In this document: positions 1 to 7,023 of the stretch, one piece after another | Layout of the letters: every line of letters starts with the position of its first letter | Position numbering within the stretch: position 1 is the stretch's first letter | NCBI GenBank assembly: GCA_029865515.1 | Contig: JAOUGQ010000089.1 | Coordinates: forward strand, 1-11,132 | Direction of reading: 5' to 3' | Source of the DNA: Nitrospirota bacterium | Lineage (GTDB): Bacteria; Nitrospirota; Nitrospiria; Nitrospirales; UBA8639 | DNA length: 11,132 nt | Notes under the pieces: generated by a model | The model's database searches: none | What the model saw: only the letters and a program-made list of their open reading frames with translations | Told to the model about the DNA's origin: nothing | Position numbers and translations under genes: made by a program

Positions 1-230
1 CGAGCTTCGTCCAGGCCTACAGGGGAGGACCGTTGACGCCGGGCATAGCACATCTGTTCTCACCATGTCCTTCGGATAAGGTAGAGGAAACTCGGCTCAT
101 TTGTAGATTCTTATAGGAGTTTCGTGTCAGAATGATCGCAGAAACGTAGAATGAGAATTCGAAGCAACAATACTCCCCTTGTTATTTCGAGTGTGCCCCC
201 ATCAAGAGAGGGGTGGATTGAATAAAAGAT

Positions 231-251
231 CCCCGCAGCAAGCTGACGGGG
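231..251. repeat. REP-like GC-rich hairpin, copy 1
   Basis: The sequence can fold as CCCCG-CAGC, loop AA, GCTG, a bulged A, then CGGGG, giving nine pairs interrupted by one bulge. A second copy with the same architecture and the same central AGCAAGCT lies 62 bp downstream. Short imperfect palindromes with a conserved core in intergenic DNA are typical of REP elements. These are often spread by IS200/IS605-like REP-associated transposases, but none is in this window, so the REP label is an inference. Confidence 0.55.
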
Positions 252-292
252 GTATTCAACGGAAGATCCTTCTCACGTTCTCAAACAGTAAC

Positions 293-312
293 CCCCGTAG
301 CAAGCTCCGGGG
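293..312. repeat. REP-like GC-rich hairpin, copy 2
   Basis: This copy folds as CCCCG-TAGC, loop AA, GCTC, then CGGGG. The outer five pairs and the inner AGC/GCT pairs are intact, with one T/C mismatch between them. It shares the core with copy 1 in the same orientation, while the flanks differ. No T-run follows on either strand, so it is a poor intrinsic terminator. Confidence 0.55.
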
Positions 313-326
313 AATGGGAATTTATT

Positions 327-344
327 AATCAGAGCTTTCTGATT
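327..344. other. Perfect 7-bp stem-loop upstream of the 385 gene
   Basis: AATCAGA (327-333) and TCTGATT (338-344) form a perfect stem around the loop GCTT. It is followed on the + strand by a pyrimidine-rich stretch (TCTTCTGT) rather than a clean T-run. It could be a weak terminator of upstream transcription, a leader structure of the following mRNA, or an operator palindrome. It ends about 40 bp before the start codon at 385. Confidence 0.4.
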
Positions 345-384
345 CTTCTGTAAGAGGACCTTCTGACAAAAAAAGGAGGACATC

Positions 385-648
385 ATGGAAGTATTAACCT
401 TACTCATCGCTGTTGTCGCGCTCGTGATTGCGATCCTGGCTTTTCAACGAACCGGTGGGATCCATGATCTCCGGCGACAAATGGAAGAACTCAGCGAAAA
501 AAGCGAACATGCGACAAAGGGGGCTCGCGACATGACCGCCGATGCCCTTAGTCGCCTGGAAACGTTTATTCGGGGGCAACAGAAACCTTCTGCTACTGAT
601 GAGGAAACCCCGAAAGAGGAAGCACCAACCACGGAGCATAAACCATGA
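385..648 (+). CDS. Small single-pass membrane protein with coiled coil (87 aa)
   Basis: I do not recognise a named family. A hydrophobic helix spans about residues 3-20 (start MEVLTLLIAVVALVIAILAF). A charged, probably helical or coiled-coil segment follows at about 26-65, containing LRRQMEELSEKSEH. The tail from 66 is acidic and Pro/Thr-rich and likely disordered. The protein probably sits in the inner membrane by one N-terminal helix, with the rest on one side. The start is well supported by AAGGAGGA a few bases upstream (373-380). The gene overlaps the next one by ATGA, so the two are very likely translated together and may act together. No enzymatic motif is visible. The coding call is strong and the function is unknown. 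Confidence 0.8.
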   Translation: MEVLTLLIAVVALVIAILAFQRTGGIHDLRRQMEELSEKSEHATKGARDMTADALSRLETFIRGQQKPSATDEETPKEEAPTTEHKP

Positions 649-1085
649 GAGGATGGGGCATCCCGACGATTGTATTTTTTCTAGGATTGGGCCTCGGCTT
701 AAGTGCTCCAATGTTAGCATCCCGCTATGCGGATCCTTATTTGCCAACTTTTTTAAAGAAAAATATTCATCCTCTTGAAGGGTCCGTCATACACAAAGAA
801 CGTCAACAGGATCGATTACTGATCACCATCACCACTCAGGACGGAACCATTTTAGCGACCTTTCAAAAACAGATTCCGGAAATTGATCTCCTCATTGAGG
901 AACGTGATCAGGTGACATTGGACGTCCGGCAATACGAACCTTTCGTCAACGACCCCCCGGTGCTTCGTGTCAATAAACACAATGAGGTGACACCTGCCAT
1001 CGCCGTCCCTACAAATCCGCCCATTCAATCTAAACCCGAACCGGAAACAGGCTCAACACTCGATCCCCCAGGTTCTTTACCCTAA
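645..1085 (+). CDS. Membrane-anchored or exported small protein (146 aa)
   Basis: The function is not recognised. An N-terminal hydrophobic stretch at about residues 5-24 (IPTIVFFLGLGLGLSAPMLA) is a signal anchor or an uncleaved/cleavable export signal. Residues about 45-110 alternate hydrophobic and polar residues as in a compact beta-barrel or OB-like fold (for example RLLITITTQDGTILATF). The last 35 residues are Pro/Glu-rich and probably flexible. The ATG overlaps the stop of the upstream gene (ATGA at 645-648), so translation is probably coupled. No strong independent ribosome site was noted. Together with its partner it looks like a small envelope module. The beta-fold statement is inferred from pattern only. 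Confidence 0.75.
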   Translation: MRGWGIPTIVFFLGLGLGLSAPMLASRYADPYLPTFLKKNIHPLEGSVIHKERQQDRLLITITTQDGTILATFQKQIPEIDLLIEERDQVTLDVRQYEPFVNDPPVLRVNKHNEVTPAIAVPTNPPIQSKPEPETGSTLDPPGSLP

Positions 1086-1123
1086 ATTGCCATGGCATTA
1101 CCAAACGTCGGATCCCTCTCAAT

Positions 1124-1152
1124 TTGACTTTTGTATTGTCGTTTTCATTAAA
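1124..1152 (+). promoter_or_regulatory. Candidate sigma70 promoter for the lipoprotein gene
   Basis: A -35-like TTGACT (1124-1129, five of six consensus bases) is followed after 17 bp by a weak -10-like ATTAAA (1147-1152). Transcription from here would begin near 1160, which favours the TTG start at 1192 over the upstream TTG at 1087. The -10 match is only three of six, so this is tentative. Confidence 0.3.
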
Positions 1153-1191
1153 AAAGCCCTCAAAGTGACTTGGTTAATCAGAAATAATCAG

Positions 1192-1782
1192 TTGAATAGG
1201 TCCGTTCTCCTTCTTCACGGTTTCCTGCTATTGGGAATCCTGACAGGTTGTGGCGCTATGAATAATATACCTGCGCCGGTTCGGCCGACCGCAGTCGAGC
1301 AATTTCTCATGACTCAGGCGGTTGAACGCAGCCTAAACGGAGAGAATACCATGCCCATTCCCCTAGCCTATGGGGACACGGTGAGTCTCGACACGTCTGG
1401 ACTGACCGCCGAACACCGTTTTTTAAAAAGTGCGATTGGTGGTTGGTTGGGAGAGAGGGGGTTGAAGATTGTATCGGAATCGCAGAATGCGAAATACCGG
1501 GTCCTTATCCTTGTTCAAGCCTTAGGGATAGAGCAAACAGAATCTTTGTTTGGCATGCCAGAGATTTCGGGAGGACTGCTGCCTTTCGCACTACCCGAGC
1601 TTGCGGTGTTTAAAAAACAAAATCTCTCTGGATATACCCGCTTCCGCCTGGATATTTTTGAAACGGCGACAGGAAAATTTGTTCGCTCCACTCCCTGGTT
1701 TCAAGGGTCAACCTACTTCAATGAATATACCGTTCTGTTTTTCTTTGACTTCGAATTTACGAATCTGATCGCTCCATTTTAA
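1192..1782 (+). CDS. Putative outer-membrane or periplasmic lipoprotein, unknown family
   Basis: The frame is open from TTG at 1087, but that start would put 54 residues before the lipidated cysteine, too long for a lipoprotein signal. Starting at TTG 1192 gives a 19-residue signal (MNRSV, then a Leu-rich core) ending in the lipobox LTGC with Cys at position 20. GTG at 1165 is a possible alternative with a 28-residue signal. None of the starts has a good ribosome site. The mature part, about 177 residues, begins CGAMNNIPAPVRPTAVEQF. It contains an EQTESLFGMPEISGG segment and ends in an aromatic stretch (VLFFFDFEF). The arrangement reminds me of DUF6655-type lipoproteins, but I cannot check that. 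A role in envelope assembly or maintenance would be a guess from location alone. The gene follows the two small membrane-protein genes and converges with the protease gene. Confidence 0.7.
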   Translation: MNRSVLLLHGFLLLGILTGCGAMNNIPAPVRPTAVEQFLMTQAVERSLNGENTMPIPLAYGDTVSLDTSGLTAEHRFLKSAIGGWLGERGLKIVSESQNAKYRVLILVQALGIEQTESLFGMPEISGGLLPFALPELAVFKKQNLSGYTRFRLDIFETATGKFVRSTPWFQGSTYFNEYTVLFFFDFEFTNLIAPF

Positions 1783-1835
1783 CAGAGCATTGGAATCTTC
1801 ACTCGATTCGTTTCAGATATTTTCTTCGGGTCAGC

Positions 1836-1872
1836 GGGGAGGGTGCCTCTATAGGCTTCCCCACTTGGGGAA
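1836..1872. terminator. Hairpin cluster between convergent genes
   Basis: Three pairings overlap here. TTCCCC (1857-1862) pairs with GGGGAA (1867-1872) around ACTT. GCCT (1845-1848) pairs with AGGC (1853-1856) around CTAT. GGGGA (1836-1840) can alternatively pair with TCCCC (1858-1862), enclosing the GCCT/AGGC stem. The cluster lies in the 141-bp gap between the lipoprotein stop (1782) and the protease stop (1924), where a bidirectional terminator is expected. Neither strand has a good T-run directly after the stem, so the intrinsic-terminator call is moderate at best. Confidence 0.4.
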
Positions 1873-1923
1873 AAGATCCCCCCCAGAACTTGGGAGCCAT
1901 TCCTTACCCTCCTAATACTTTCT

Positions 1924-3423
1924 TTAAGAAGATTTCACCAGCACATACAAATGACGTGAGGCACGGATCAGTACGACCAGCACCGTCTTTTCTTTTTTGA
2001 GCCGTTGATACCACAAGGAATAGTCACTAACGGATTGAACGGGATGCTTATTGACTTCAACAATGACGTCGCCTTCCATGATGCCGGCCAATTCGGCGGC
2101 ACACCCTTCCGCAAGGAATGAGACCACCGCCCCTTTGAATAAAGGATTCAGCCCGTATTCCTGAATCGCCGACGCATCTATATCGGCCACCTCCACGCCG
2201 GCCAAAGGATGTTCCAAGCGGGTGGTTCGAATACGGGGTGACTGAGGAATCGGTGGTTGCTCACGGATAATCACCCTCACCTTGCGTTCTTTTCCGTTCT
2301 CGAGAATAACCATTTCAATCTGTTGCCCAATGGGAGCACCAGTGACCTGTTCCAGCAGCATTTGCCCATCTTTCACCGTTTTCCCCTGGTACTGTAGAAT
2401 CACATCTCCCCGATGTATTCCAGCTTTATCGGCTGGCCCTTCAGGGACCACATCAGTCACTAAGGCCCCGTCACGGCCCTTCAAGCCAAACCACGGAGCA
2501 AGCGCAGGCGTCATCTCTTGCACCGCTAATCCTAGATATCCTCTCACGATCTTTCCATTTTTGATCAATTCGTCTAACACAGGCTTTGCCAATGCCGAGG
2601 GCACAGCAAAGCCTACTCCCTGATATCCGCCACTTTGAGAGACAATTGCGGTATTGATGCCGACTAATTCTCCCTGTGCGTTCACCAACGCCCCACCGGA
2701 ATTACCAGGATTAATCGCCGCATCGGTCTGAATAAAATCTTCAAAACGGGCTAACCCCATACCTCCTCGATCAAGAGCACTCACAATGCCCAGCGTCACG
2801 GTTGAATTCAGACCAAACGGGTTGCCAATCGCCAGCACATATTGGCCAACCGCTAACGAGGAGGAATTCCCCCAGGGAATAATCGGAAGGCCCTCGGCCT
2901 GAATTTTGATGACCGCCAAATCTGTCTCGGGATCCGCACCGACAACCTTGGCTGGGAATTCACGCGAATCGGGAAGAATCACGACAAGGTCACGGCTTTC
3001 CGCGACCACGTGATTATTGGTCACAATATACCCATCGGAGGTAATGATGACCCCTGACCCTGACCCCCTTTGACGTTTAGGAATATCAGGAGGCCCCTGG
3101 CGCCCACCAAAATCTCCAAAGGGTTGAGGAGGACCTCCTCCCCTGGGGTCATAAATATCAATGGTCGCGGTGATGTTGACGACAGCCGGAGTCACCTCCT
3201 TCGCAATTTCAGAAAATCCTCCTCCCGCCGGACTCCTTACCTCCTTCTGTTCCAGGACTGAAGCGGGACTTTCCCCTGCCCATCCATAACTTGGCTGCAT
3301 GCCAACGATGGCAGCAAAAGACCCGACAAAACCGATCCACATCGCCAGAGCCCAACCGAAAAGCGCCCGAGTGAATGGAAAATGAAGCACCCGTAGCACC
3401 ATCATCTCACGTTCCCTGTTCAT
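1924..3423 (-). CDS. degQ: HtrA/DegP-DegQ family serine protease with two PDZ domains
   Basis: This is a periplasmic trypsin-like protease and chaperone that degrades or refolds damaged envelope proteins. Residue numbers here count from the most upstream in-frame ATG, at 3492. A hydrophobic segment at about 42-66 is an export signal, with possible cleavage after GWA near residue 72. The protease domain runs about 93-310 and carries the full triad: His161 in NNHVV, Asp191 in ETDLAVIK, and Ser265 in GNSGGAL. PDZ1 is about 317-408 (starting at RGYLGLAVQ) and PDZ2 about 428-517 (with GIMEGDVIVEVN). A Gly/Pro-rich loop at 115-145 takes the place of the DegP LA loop. I chose ATG 3423 (residue 24) because AAGGA lies at a workable distance. 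ATG 3429 is nearly as good, and ATG 3492 lacks a ribosome site. The gene stands alone. DegP and DegQ cannot be separated from sequence alone. Confidence 0.93.
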   Translation of the reverse strand: MNREREMMVLRVLHFPFTRALFGWALAMWIGFVGSFAAIVGMQPSYGWAGESPASVLEQKEVRSPAGGGFSEIAKEVTPAVVNITATIDIYDPRGGGPPQPFGDFGGRQGPPDIPKRQRGSGSGVIITSDGYIVTNNHVVAESRDLVVILPDSREFPAKVVGADPETDLAVIKIQAEGLPIIPWGNSSSLAVGQYVLAIGNPFGLNSTVTLGIVSALDRGGMGLARFEDFIQTDAAINPGNSGGALVNAQGELVGINTAIVSQSGGYQGVGFAVPSALAKPVLDELIKNGKIVRGYLGLAVQEMTPALAPWFGLKGRDGALVTDVVPEGPADKAGIHRGDVILQYQGKTVKDGQMLLEQVTGAPIGQQIEMVILENGKERKVRVIIREQPPIPQSPRIRTTRLEHPLAGVEVADIDASAIQEYGLNPLFKGAVVSFLAEGCAAELAGIMEGDVIVEVNKHPVQSVSDYSLWYQRLKKEKTVLVVLIRASRHLYVLVKSS

Positions 3424-3913
3424 CCTCATTTTCCTTTCTGCATATTTTTCACTCTTCAACTCCCCACCCCAGACCTCTGTATCCTTTATCATTTGTCGCA
3501 GGTGCGGCAGAACTTATGCCCACACGACAAGCCGCCATCAAGCCATTGCAGCGGAGTTTTTCTGGAGAATTCCTCATTTTGAAAGCCCGAAACGTGATGT
3601 TCTTATTTTAACATACGCAGGTTGTCACATTGTTGGACAGAGTTTCTTTCATTCACAGCAATCCCTCACTCCATGAAAACACATAGGTCAAGAAAATTTC
3701 CATCCATCAGGCTTTTCCAAGACCCCATCAACTGCCAAACTTCCTCAGCAGAAAAGACACGGAATGGGGGGGTCGGAAAATCCCACAGACCCGGATAAAC
3801 GGTTCCGCCCCCTAGAGATTATGTAAAGTGGAAAAGAAAACGTGCTCCCTCGAGGATCAGCGCATACCTCCCCGAGGGTATGAGGAGAATTATAATCTGC
3901 AGGAGAACAAACT
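3424..3913. other. Intergenic region upstream of the protease gene
   Basis: About 490 bases have no supported gene, although an in-frame extension of the protease frame reaches 3492. The region should hold the protease promoter (- strand), but I found no convincing -35/-10 pair. A GTGACA element and a TAAAAT element near 3606-3630 are too close together. A G-run/C-run long-range pairing (GGGGG with CGG at 3766-3776, against CCG with CCCCC at 3805-3812) and the terminator hairpin at 3847-3878 lie towards the CBS-protein gene. Confidence 0.45.
3832..3878 (-). terminator. Probable intrinsic terminator of the CBS-protein gene
   Basis: On the - strand, CCCTCG and CGAGGG (plus positions 3873-3878 and 3847-3852) form a six-pair GC-rich stem. 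An inner AGG/CCT pairing extends it. After a few bases comes a T-rich tract (TTTTCTTTT, plus 3832-3840). It begins about 35 bp beyond the stop codon of the CBS-domain gene. The five-to-six-base gap between stem and T-tract is longer than ideal. Confidence 0.5.
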
Positions 3914-4681
3914 CTACACCACCCCTGAATAATACCGGATGATATCCGAAACGGAGACGACACCCACGATCCGGTTGCTTTCTGTCACGGCGAGATGGCG
4001 AGTGCCTTTGTCTTTCATGAGCCGCACCGCTTCAACAATCGAATCACTCGTCTCAATAGTCACCAAAGGTTCTCGCATACACGTTTTCACCGTGGTCGTA
4101 ACCGGATCCGTCCCGGATGCGACGACTTCCCGGGTCAATTCTGTTTCGGTGATATACCCCAGAAACTCATCCCCGCTTTGAACCAATACTGAACCGATCT
4201 TCCACTGTTGCAAGCATTGACCAACTTCCCGCAGGGTGGCCTCCGGCGACACGGATCGAACGGATTTGGCCATATAATCAGAAACTTTTGGACCGGACGC
4301 TTTCCGCTTTTTGGATTCCTGCGAAAGCGAAGCACGCCTTGCCTCCAAATCCGCAATACCGCTTTCCAACACCCGCTGACGTTGCCTGATAGTTTCCCGT
4401 TGTGATTGATGGGTGGCGCCTTCGGGCCCGCCCTCGGGAAGATTCATCAACCCGGCAGCTTCTCCCAATTGAGCGTATTCATACGTATCTAACAGCGGGG
4501 AAGAACTTCCAAATGCATCAATCAGGAGATCTTCTGTCGACGAATCAAATTCATTCAAAGATGCCGCAGACGGTTCTTCTATAAGATATTTTTTCAGGAT
4601 ATCCAACTGTTGGCGTAGCCGATTGATATCCTGATCCAATGTTCCGATTCGATCCGTTTTAGACGACTTCTGTAATTCCAT
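3914..4681 (-). CDS. Coiled-coil protein with C-terminal CBS-domain pair (255 aa)
   Basis: CBS pairs bind adenine nucleotides or similar ligands and usually act as sensors on partner proteins. The C-terminal half, from about residue 128 (VSDYMAKSVRSVSPEATLREV), is a complete CBS pair. The second repeat contains MREPLVTIETSDSIVEAVRLM and ends VGVVSVSDIIRYYSGVV. The N-terminal half has two helical charged segments, about 8-35 (LDQDINRLRQQLDILKKYL) and about 88-125, likely coiled coils for dimerisation or partner binding. No enzymatic or membrane domain is present, so it is a cytoplasmic regulator. The ATG at 4681 is chosen because AGGAGGA sits just upstream. A GTG 21 bases earlier lies within that ribosome site. 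The gene follows mgtE on the same strand after about 170 bp with its own candidate promoter. Partnership with MgtE or the channel is inferred. Confidence 0.88.
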   Translation of the reverse strand: MELQKSSKTDRIGTLDQDINRLRQQLDILKKYLIEEPSAASLNEFDSSTEDLLIDAFGSSSPLLDTYEYAQLGEAAGLMNLPEGGPEGATHQSQRETIRQRQRVLESGIADLEARRASLSQESKKRKASGPKVSDYMAKSVRSVSPEATLREVGQCLQQWKIGSVLVQSGDEFLGYITETELTREVVASGTDPVTTTVKTCMREPLVTIETSDSIVEAVRLMKDKGTRHLAVTESNRIVGVVSVSDIIRYYSGVV

Positions 4682-4721
4682 GATGTCTCCTCCTCTCCTC
4701 ACATGACTGAAATGAAAACCG

Positions 4722-4750
4722 ATACTACCCTACCGTTTAGAGTGAGGCAA
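4722..4750 (-). promoter_or_regulatory. Candidate promoter of the CBS-protein gene
   Basis: On the - strand, TTGCCT (plus 4745-4750, four of six) is separated by exactly 17 bp from TAGTAT (plus 4722-4727, four of six). The -10 lies about 40 bp before the ATG at 4681. This suggests the CBS gene can be expressed independently of the upstream mgtE operon. Confidence 0.4.
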
Positions 4751-4853
4751 CCCAAAAATTCGTCTAAAAAGAATCGTAAAGATAACAGATGGCAAGTGAG
4801 ATGGAACGAAAGCGATGTGGCGATGTGGCAAGATAACCCGAAAACTTCTGATG

Positions 4854-6188
4854 TCAGGTTTCCAATAACCTCGAGAACAGGGTGGCAAGCCCTAAAAAAC
4901 TGAAAAAACCGACCACATCGGTCACCGTGGTGAGAACGATGGAAGACGATTGAGCAGGATCCTGTTTCATGGCTTTTAAGGCAATCGGAATGATGGCACC
5001 GGACAAACCCGCAATCACCATCGAAATAATCATCGACAAGCCAATGATGAAGGTCAATCCCAAAGACCGGCTCCATAATGCGACGGCGAGACAGGCTGTT
5101 GCAGAGACAGCCACTCCGTTTAAAAACGCGACATAGACTTCTTTTCCACTAACCCGGAACCATTGGGATGGTCGAATATCCCGTAAGGCTAACCCGCGAA
5201 TGACCACAGCGAGAGATTGAGCGCCGGTATTGCCAGATTGCCCTGCGACAACCGGGAGCAAGACGGCTAGAGCGGTAAACCGGGCAATGGTGCTTTCAAA
5301 CATCCCCACCACAAAGGCGGCCAGAAACGCCGTTAACAGATTGAGTTCCAACCAGGGCAATCGCTTTCTGACCGAAAACCACACAGGGGAAAGCGCCCGC
5401 TCATCCTTATTGGCTCCCACCATCGTCAGCAGATCGGCACTCGCATCTTCCTGACTGGCTTTAATAATTTCTTCGTTCCGGATCACTCCTAAGAGTCGTT
5501 GGTCCAGATCCACAACGGGAATGGTGAAAAAATGCCGTTCACCAAAGAGTTCGACGATCTCCTCACGAGACTCCAGAGGATGAATCGTCGGGAGATCCTG
5601 AACCATGACCGATTGTAATTTCTCTTCCGGGTCCACCAACAGCAAATCACGAACGGAAATCCGGCCTACGAGTTTTTGGACTCGATCAATGACATACACA
5701 TCATGAACATCCTTTTGCGCCCGGGTCCGCACCTGCACCATGGCCTCCCGAACGGTGCTTTCTTCCTGCAACACAAAAAATTTAGGATCCATAATACGGC
5801 CTACCGATTCCGGCGGGTAGGTCATATATGACCGGATTTCCTGGGCATAGCGTTCAGGCACCCTGAACAGAATCGCCCGTTGCAGGTCTTCATCCAACCG
5901 TTGAAACAACGAGGCCGCCAGCGACGGTGAGAGATGAGGCACAACCTGTTTCAGCACTTCCGTGGGCATGATCGTTAACGTTTCAGCGGCCACAGGCGGA
6001 GTGATACAGGCCAACAAATTCGCGGCATTTTTCGCACTGGTTCCTTGCAAGACCCTCAGAATATCATCCGCAGGATATGTTTCCAGAATACGCGCAGCCT
6101 CTTCATGATGCTTCTGAAAAAACGCCTCATTCAGAAGATGGCCTCCTCCTCGAACTTTCGTGCTTCTCTGAGTTGACGAATCACTCAT
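4854..6188 (-). CDS. mgtE: MgtE-family magnesium transporter/channel
   Basis: This is an inner-membrane Mg2+ channel gated by cytoplasmic Mg2+ binding. Its 444 residues match the usual length of about 450. The MgtE N domain is about 20-125, the CBS pair about 132-255, and five membrane helices lie between about 283 and 440. The diagnostic pore motif PVVAGQSGNTGAQ is at 312-324, AGLSGAIIP at 393-401, and Asp424 in LTTVTDVVGFF corresponds to the conserved pore aspartate that coordinates Mg2+ in characterised MgtE. The start ATG overlaps the upstream stop (ATGA at 6185-6188) and lacks a strong ribosome site, so translation is probably coupled to the soluble MgtE-like protein. Nothing is missing, and it should be a working transporter. 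Some family members carry Co2+ or other divalent ions too. Confidence 0.95.
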   Translation of the reverse strand: MSDSSTQRSTKVRGGGHLLNEAFFQKHHEEAARILETYPADDILRVLQGTSAKNAANLLACITPPVAAETLTIMPTEVLKQVVPHLSPSLAASLFQRLDEDLQRAILFRVPERYAQEIRSYMTYPPESVGRIMDPKFFVLQEESTVREAMVQVRTRAQKDVHDVYVIDRVQKLVGRISVRDLLLVDPEEKLQSVMVQDLPTIHPLESREEIVELFGERHFFTIPVVDLDQRLLGVIRNEEIIKASQEDASADLLTMVGANKDERALSPVWFSVRKRLPWLELNLLTAFLAAFVVGMFESTIARFTALAVLLPVVAGQSGNTGAQSLAVVIRGLALRDIRPSQWFRVSGKEVYVAFLNGVAVSATACLAVALWSRSLGLTFIIGLSMIISMVIAGLSGAIIPIALKAMKQDPAQSSSIVLTTVTDVVGFFSFLGLATLFSRLLET

Positions 6189-7021
6189 CCAATCTTGTTC
6201 CGTTCTTGAAGGGTTTGCGCCACATCAGTCATGAGCCGGATGCCTGTTAAGGAATAGGCTTCCCAGAGTTGCATGAGCGAATCACTCACCGACCCCAGCG
6301 GGGCCTTGCCTCCGACATCTTTCTCAATCCGCCGCAACATCCGGTACCGCAAGGCTCCAAAAAATGTTCCCCACCGGTCCACCACCGGCAACATATGAAA
6401 CCGGCTCCACTCCGGATGTTTGAGAATTTCTTCCAGATTGGCTTCTGCCGACAAGGTGGTAATCTGGCTCTCCATCAGTGTTCCGACTAAATGATCAGAC
6501 GTATCAATAAGTAATTGCCTCAGCGTGACGACACCTTCCAATTTACTATCCCGATCAATGACGTAGACATAATACATGGCTTTCTGCCCATAGGTGCGAA
6601 TACGATCTATGGCTTCTTCAACCGCAATATCGGGAGGGAGGGTGAACACCTGGGGATCCGCTAAACTTCCCGCCGTGTTGGGTGAATACCGCAAGGCACG
6701 GCGAAGAGTGGCCCCCATCGGATCATCTAACCGATCCAACACCTCCTGGCGAAGCGGTTCTTCAAACTGTCGAAGCACCCCGATGGCCGAAGTGGCATTC
6801 ATGGCACTTAACACTTCAGCCCCAAGGTCTTTCGGAAGCTCTTCGATGATTTTTCCGGCAGACACCGGCAAGCAATGCTCTAAGACACCGGCGATTTCAT
6901 CACCGGGCAAGGCCTCTAACAGTGAAGCGGATTCATGCGGGTCGAGCGACTCCAAATGGCGGGCCGCCTCCACGGGATGGGCCTGAAGATAACCAAGGGT
7001 GAGACGGTGTTCGAGTTCCAT
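6185..7021 (-). CDS. Membrane-less MgtE paralogue: MgtE N domain plus CBS pair (278 aa)
   Basis: This protein has the cytoplasmic half of MgtE without the channel. The helical N domain is about 10-115 (with HPVEAARHLESLDPHESASL and the ALPGDEIAGVLEH repeat). A CBS pair is about 118-232 (with YYVYVIDRDSKLEGVVTLRQ). Where full MgtE continues into the plug helix and five membrane helices, it ends in a 45-residue soluble tail (LMQLWEAYSLTGIRLM). The tail has no membrane span, and the stop is a clean TGA overlapping the mgtE ATG. It is therefore not a simple frameshift of one long mgtE: the next gene has its own complete N and CBS domains. It may bind Mg2+ or nucleotides and form mixed regulatory assemblies with MgtE or act on the channel. 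That role is inference. Its ATG comes two bases after the channel gene stop. Confidence 0.9.
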   Translation of the reverse strand: MELEHRLTLGYLQAHPVEAARHLESLDPHESASLLEALPGDEIAGVLEHCLPVSAGKIIEELPKDLGAEVLSAMNATSAIGVLRQFEEPLRQEVLDRLDDPMGATLRRALRYSPNTAGSLADPQVFTLPPDIAVEEAIDRIRTYGQKAMYYVYVIDRDSKLEGVVTLRQLLIDTSDHLVGTLMESQITTLSAEANLEEILKHPEWSRFHMLPVVDRWGTFFGALRYRMLRRIEKDVGGKAPLGSVSDSLMQLWEAYSLTGIRLMTDVAQTLQERNKIG

Positions 7022-7023
7022 AC

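Larger units (their letters stand above)
1..384. other. Left flank and leader without a supported gene
   Basis: No reading frame here has length, start signal and composition that convince me. Short open stretches at the extreme left could be the tail of a gene lying outside the window, but I recognise nothing in them. The right half (about 190-345) is rich in inverted repeats: two related GC-rich hairpins at 231-251 and 293-312, a weaker C-run/G-run pairing around 196-213, and an A/T-containing stem-loop at 327-344. Structured sequence just upstream of the small membrane-protein gene at 385 suggests transcription termination of an upstream unit, or a structured 5' leader. I found no clear sigma70 promoter pair. 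Confidence 0.5.

Noticed and set aside
231..312. CRISPR-like pair of repeats
   Set aside because: There are only two copies, they are not identical, and there is no cas gene or further repeat. A hairpin/REP explanation is simpler.
400..747. 115-codon - strand frame opposite the two small membrane-protein genes
   Set aside because: It is antisense to two genes that have a strong ribosome site, ATGA coupling and sensible domain patterns; its own translation shows none.
3745..3963. 72-codon - strand frame across the end of the CBS gene and the terminator
   Set aside because: It overlaps the CBS coding end in another frame and runs through a probable terminator hairpin, with no ribosome site or recognisable protein pattern.
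4699..5076. 125-codon - strand frame overlapping the 3' end of mgtE
   Set aside because: It lies in another frame across the conserved pore region of MgtE, and its His/Cys/Phe-rich translation is typical of a shadow frame.
6185..6188. Frameshift splitting one long MgtE protein into two
   Set aside because: The downstream gene has its own complete N domain, CBS pair and pore, so the upstream gene is a paralogue, not the missing front of a broken gene.
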